A DNA stretch of 7,626 nucleotides from an uncultured Alphaproteobacteria bacterium (lineage in GTDB: Bacteria > Pseudomonadota > Alphaproteobacteria > Rickettsiales > Midichloriaceae). The notes under the pieces were generated by a model, which saw only the letters and a program-made list of their open reading frames with translations, was not told where the DNA came from and ran no database searches. Location: positions 1 to 7,626 of the forward strand of contig CAIOSF010000254.1 of NCBI GenBank assembly GCA_903860855.1, given 5' to 3'. Below, piece by piece: positions 6,384 through 7,626 of this stretch. Positions within the stretch are counted from its first letter, which is position 1. Each line of letters opens with the position of its first letter. The translations under genes were made by a program, and so were the position numbers.

Positions 6384-6985
6384 GATCTTTGTTTTAATAA
6401 AATATTTAGTTGTGCGGTTGGCCTATATGTTTTTATTTTTCTTACATTCATTGTGGCGGCATTTTTAAAGATACTTTTGGCTATACTGGCGAGGCGATCA
6501 TTCACCAAAATTTTATTGCCTCTATGGCAAACTTATTGGGCTATATCGTCATAACCATTTTATGCTATAAGATACATCCTTTGAAAATTCTTCAAACAAA
6601 GTTAGCTGTATATACTGTCTTTGTCCTGCTTTGCCCTTATTTACTATACCATATGGACGCCCCGTGGCAATTGGGCCTAATTCAGGCGTTTAGTATGCTA
6701 TTTATTCTTAGCACCAATCCTGCCATGTCTGTGATTTATAGCCATCTACCTATTTTTAAACGATTTAGATGTGCAACTATAGTATTTGCCATAACACGGG
6801 CCATAATGGCGATATTAACTTCATTTGGCTTTATTTATTTAACAGAATACTTGGGTCATTGGGGTTTGTTGGTTGTAATGGTTCCTCTTTGTATAGGCTT
6901 TGCTTTTGCTTTGCATCATTTTGCACAATTAGAGATAGAAGCTGGGAGGTATCATCAAAGGAAAAGCCCTGTAGCTCCTGCATAA
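6384..6985 (+). pseudogene. Remnant of an MFS (ProP-like) transporter, C-terminal half only
   Basis: From about 6449 the frame ending at 6985 reads as the second half of a major-facilitator transporter of the rickettsial proline/betaine type: GGIFKDTFGYTGEAIIHQNF, then helices through KIHPLKILQTKL, LLYHMDAPWQLGLIQAFSMLF, STNPAMSVIYSHLP, FKRFRCATIVFA, FGFIYLTEYLGHWGLL and a short polar tail. About five or six membrane helices remain of the usual twelve. The first half of the gene is missing. Just upstream, the next frame (about 6384-6452) reads SCAVGLYVFIFLTFI, a plausible preceding helix, so a frameshift near 6445-6456 is likely; that frame closes at a TAG at 6378-6380. The only start candidate in the long frame is the TTG at 6410, without a ribosome binding site. 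I call it non-functional. Confidence 0.75.
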
Positions 6986-7000
6986 AATACCACGTACAGC

Positions 7001-7040
7001 AGAGATAGAACAAAACTTACTGAGCTTTGCTTCTATTTCT
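7001..7040. terminator. Long hairpin between convergent genes
   Basis: Arms at 7001-7017 and 7023-7040 pair over about 17 positions with one bulged base (7030) and a 5-base loop. On the plus strand 7004-7037 is a G-U pair and 7015-7025 a mismatch; on the minus strand the reverse holds. It sits 15 bases past the MFS stop and 12 bases past the SpoT-like stop, the position of a shared bidirectional terminator. Neither side has a proper T tract, so it may act as an mRNA 3'-end stabiliser or be an inserted palindromic repeat. Confidence 0.5.
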
Positions 7041-7052
7041 GGTATTCCAAGA

Positions 7053-7625
7053 TTATATAGCAGCAGTAACAAAACTCACTAAAGTCTCGGATATTATCTT
7101 CTTAGCCTTATCAGGTGATTTTACTCCTATGGTCTTGAGATTATGCAATCTATCAAATTGCTTTATAAGAAGAATATCGTATTTCTTTTCCTTTATTAAC
7201 GTTTCAATCACTTGGCTTCCACTCATCTTGCGACCGTCCTCTTTGATTCTAGTCAGGTCCATAACTTGATTTGCGATCTCCCTGCAAAATATACTCTGAA
7301 TCATATCAAATATGAGAGAGGTATCTTCTATGGTATCATGAAGGATGGCTGTTATAATTAAATTGGTCTCGTAATACTGAGATTGCTCCCGAGCCGTGTA
7401 CTCAGCGAACATATAAGCCACTTCTAATGGATGAGAGTAATATGGCCTCTCCTGATGCCTCCTTTGATCCCCATGATATTTCTTAGCATAATAAATAGCC
7501 TTTTTAACCAGCTGAATATCTAGTAGCCTATTGACTACTGTATTCAATGAAAGAAGTTTATCTAGCAGTCTACTAGAATAGTAGCATAATTCAAATGTTG
7601 ACTCCCAATTATAAACATCATCCAT
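7053..7625 (-). CDS. SpoT-like (p)ppGpp hydrolase, HD domain only
   Basis: This 190-residue product corresponds to the hydrolase domain of RelA/SpoT enzymes, which removes pyrophosphate from the alarmones ppGpp and pppGpp; the synthetase, TGS and ACT parts are absent. Visible active-site residues are H65 in YYSHPLEVA, H96-D97 and E100-D101 in ILHDTIED, and D158 in QFDRLHN, so the metal site looks complete. The substrate-side motif usually written RKSGEPY is RHQERPY here (56-62), a noticeable change. The leader KKAIYYAKKYHGDQRR and the short length fit the stand-alone SpoT-like proteins repeated in Rickettsia and Orientia genomes. The ATG at 7625 is one base from the window edge, so the true start may lie further upstream. 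It faces the MFS remnant across the hairpin at 7001-7040. Confidence 0.85.
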   Translation of the reverse strand: MDDVYNWESTFELCYYSSRLLDKLLSLNTVVNRLLDIQLVKKAIYYAKKYHGDQRRHQERPYYSHPLEVAYMFAEYTAREQSQYYETNLIITAILHDTIEDTSLIFDMIQSIFCREIANQVMDLTRIKEDGRKMSGSQVIETLIKEKKYDILLIKQFDRLHNLKTIGVKSPDKAKKIISETLVSFVTAAI

Positions 7626-7626
7626 A

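Noticed and set aside
6769..7269. Other plus-strand frames over the MFS remnant and SpoT-like gene
   Set aside because: They are out-of-frame or antisense shadows of sequence that has clear family resemblance in the called frames.
1..7626. CRISPR array, insertion sequence ends or origin of replication
   Set aside because: I saw no regularly spaced repeats, no transposase frame with terminal inverted repeats, and no DnaA-box cluster.

Overview
The window looks like part of the chromosome of a moderately AT-rich, host-associated alphaproteobacterium, most likely in or near the Rickettsiales. The evidence is a stand-alone (p)ppGpp hydrolase of the small rickettsial SpoT-like type, a decayed ProP/MFS transporter of the kind multiplied in Rickettsia and Orientia genomes, and an alphaproteobacterial-style UbiB. 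The family or genus cannot be fixed from the sequence alone.

Left part (about 1-3314). A gene fragment enters from the left edge on the plus strand and ends at 135. Three housekeeping genes follow on the minus strand, in transcription order ubiB (3314 to 1953), tRNA-Thr(GGU) (1607 to 1533) and hemW (1416 to 187). UbiB is a kinase-like protein that supports ubiquinone synthesis. HemW is a radical-SAM heme chaperone, so both serve the respiratory chain. HemW carries an in-frame insert of about 35 residues containing a small DNA palindrome. The 345 bases between ubiB and the tRNA contain no convincing gene but do contain a 14-bp stem that pairs fully, using two G-U wobbles, only in minus-strand RNA.

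Middle part (about 3315-6330). A divergent promoter region separates ubiB from a tight plus-strand operon of three membrane or periplasmic proteins: DUF2157 (3490-4581), DUF4401 (4571-5719) and GDYXXLXY (5716-6330). The reading frames overlap by 11 and 4 bases, which suggests translational coupling and a shared complex or pathway. The families are known to occur together, but I know of no established function. This operon is the best candidate for an undescribed system in the window.

Right part (about 6331-7626). This part looks like accessory DNA. It holds the C-terminal half of an MFS transporter that has lost its N-terminus and appears frameshifted (to 6985), a strong hairpin at 7001-7040, and a convergent hydrolase-only SpoT-like gene (7625 to 7053). 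All HD metal-site residues of that protein are visible. The pairing resembles cargo and debris of rickettsial integrative elements, although no integrase or conjugation gene is in view.
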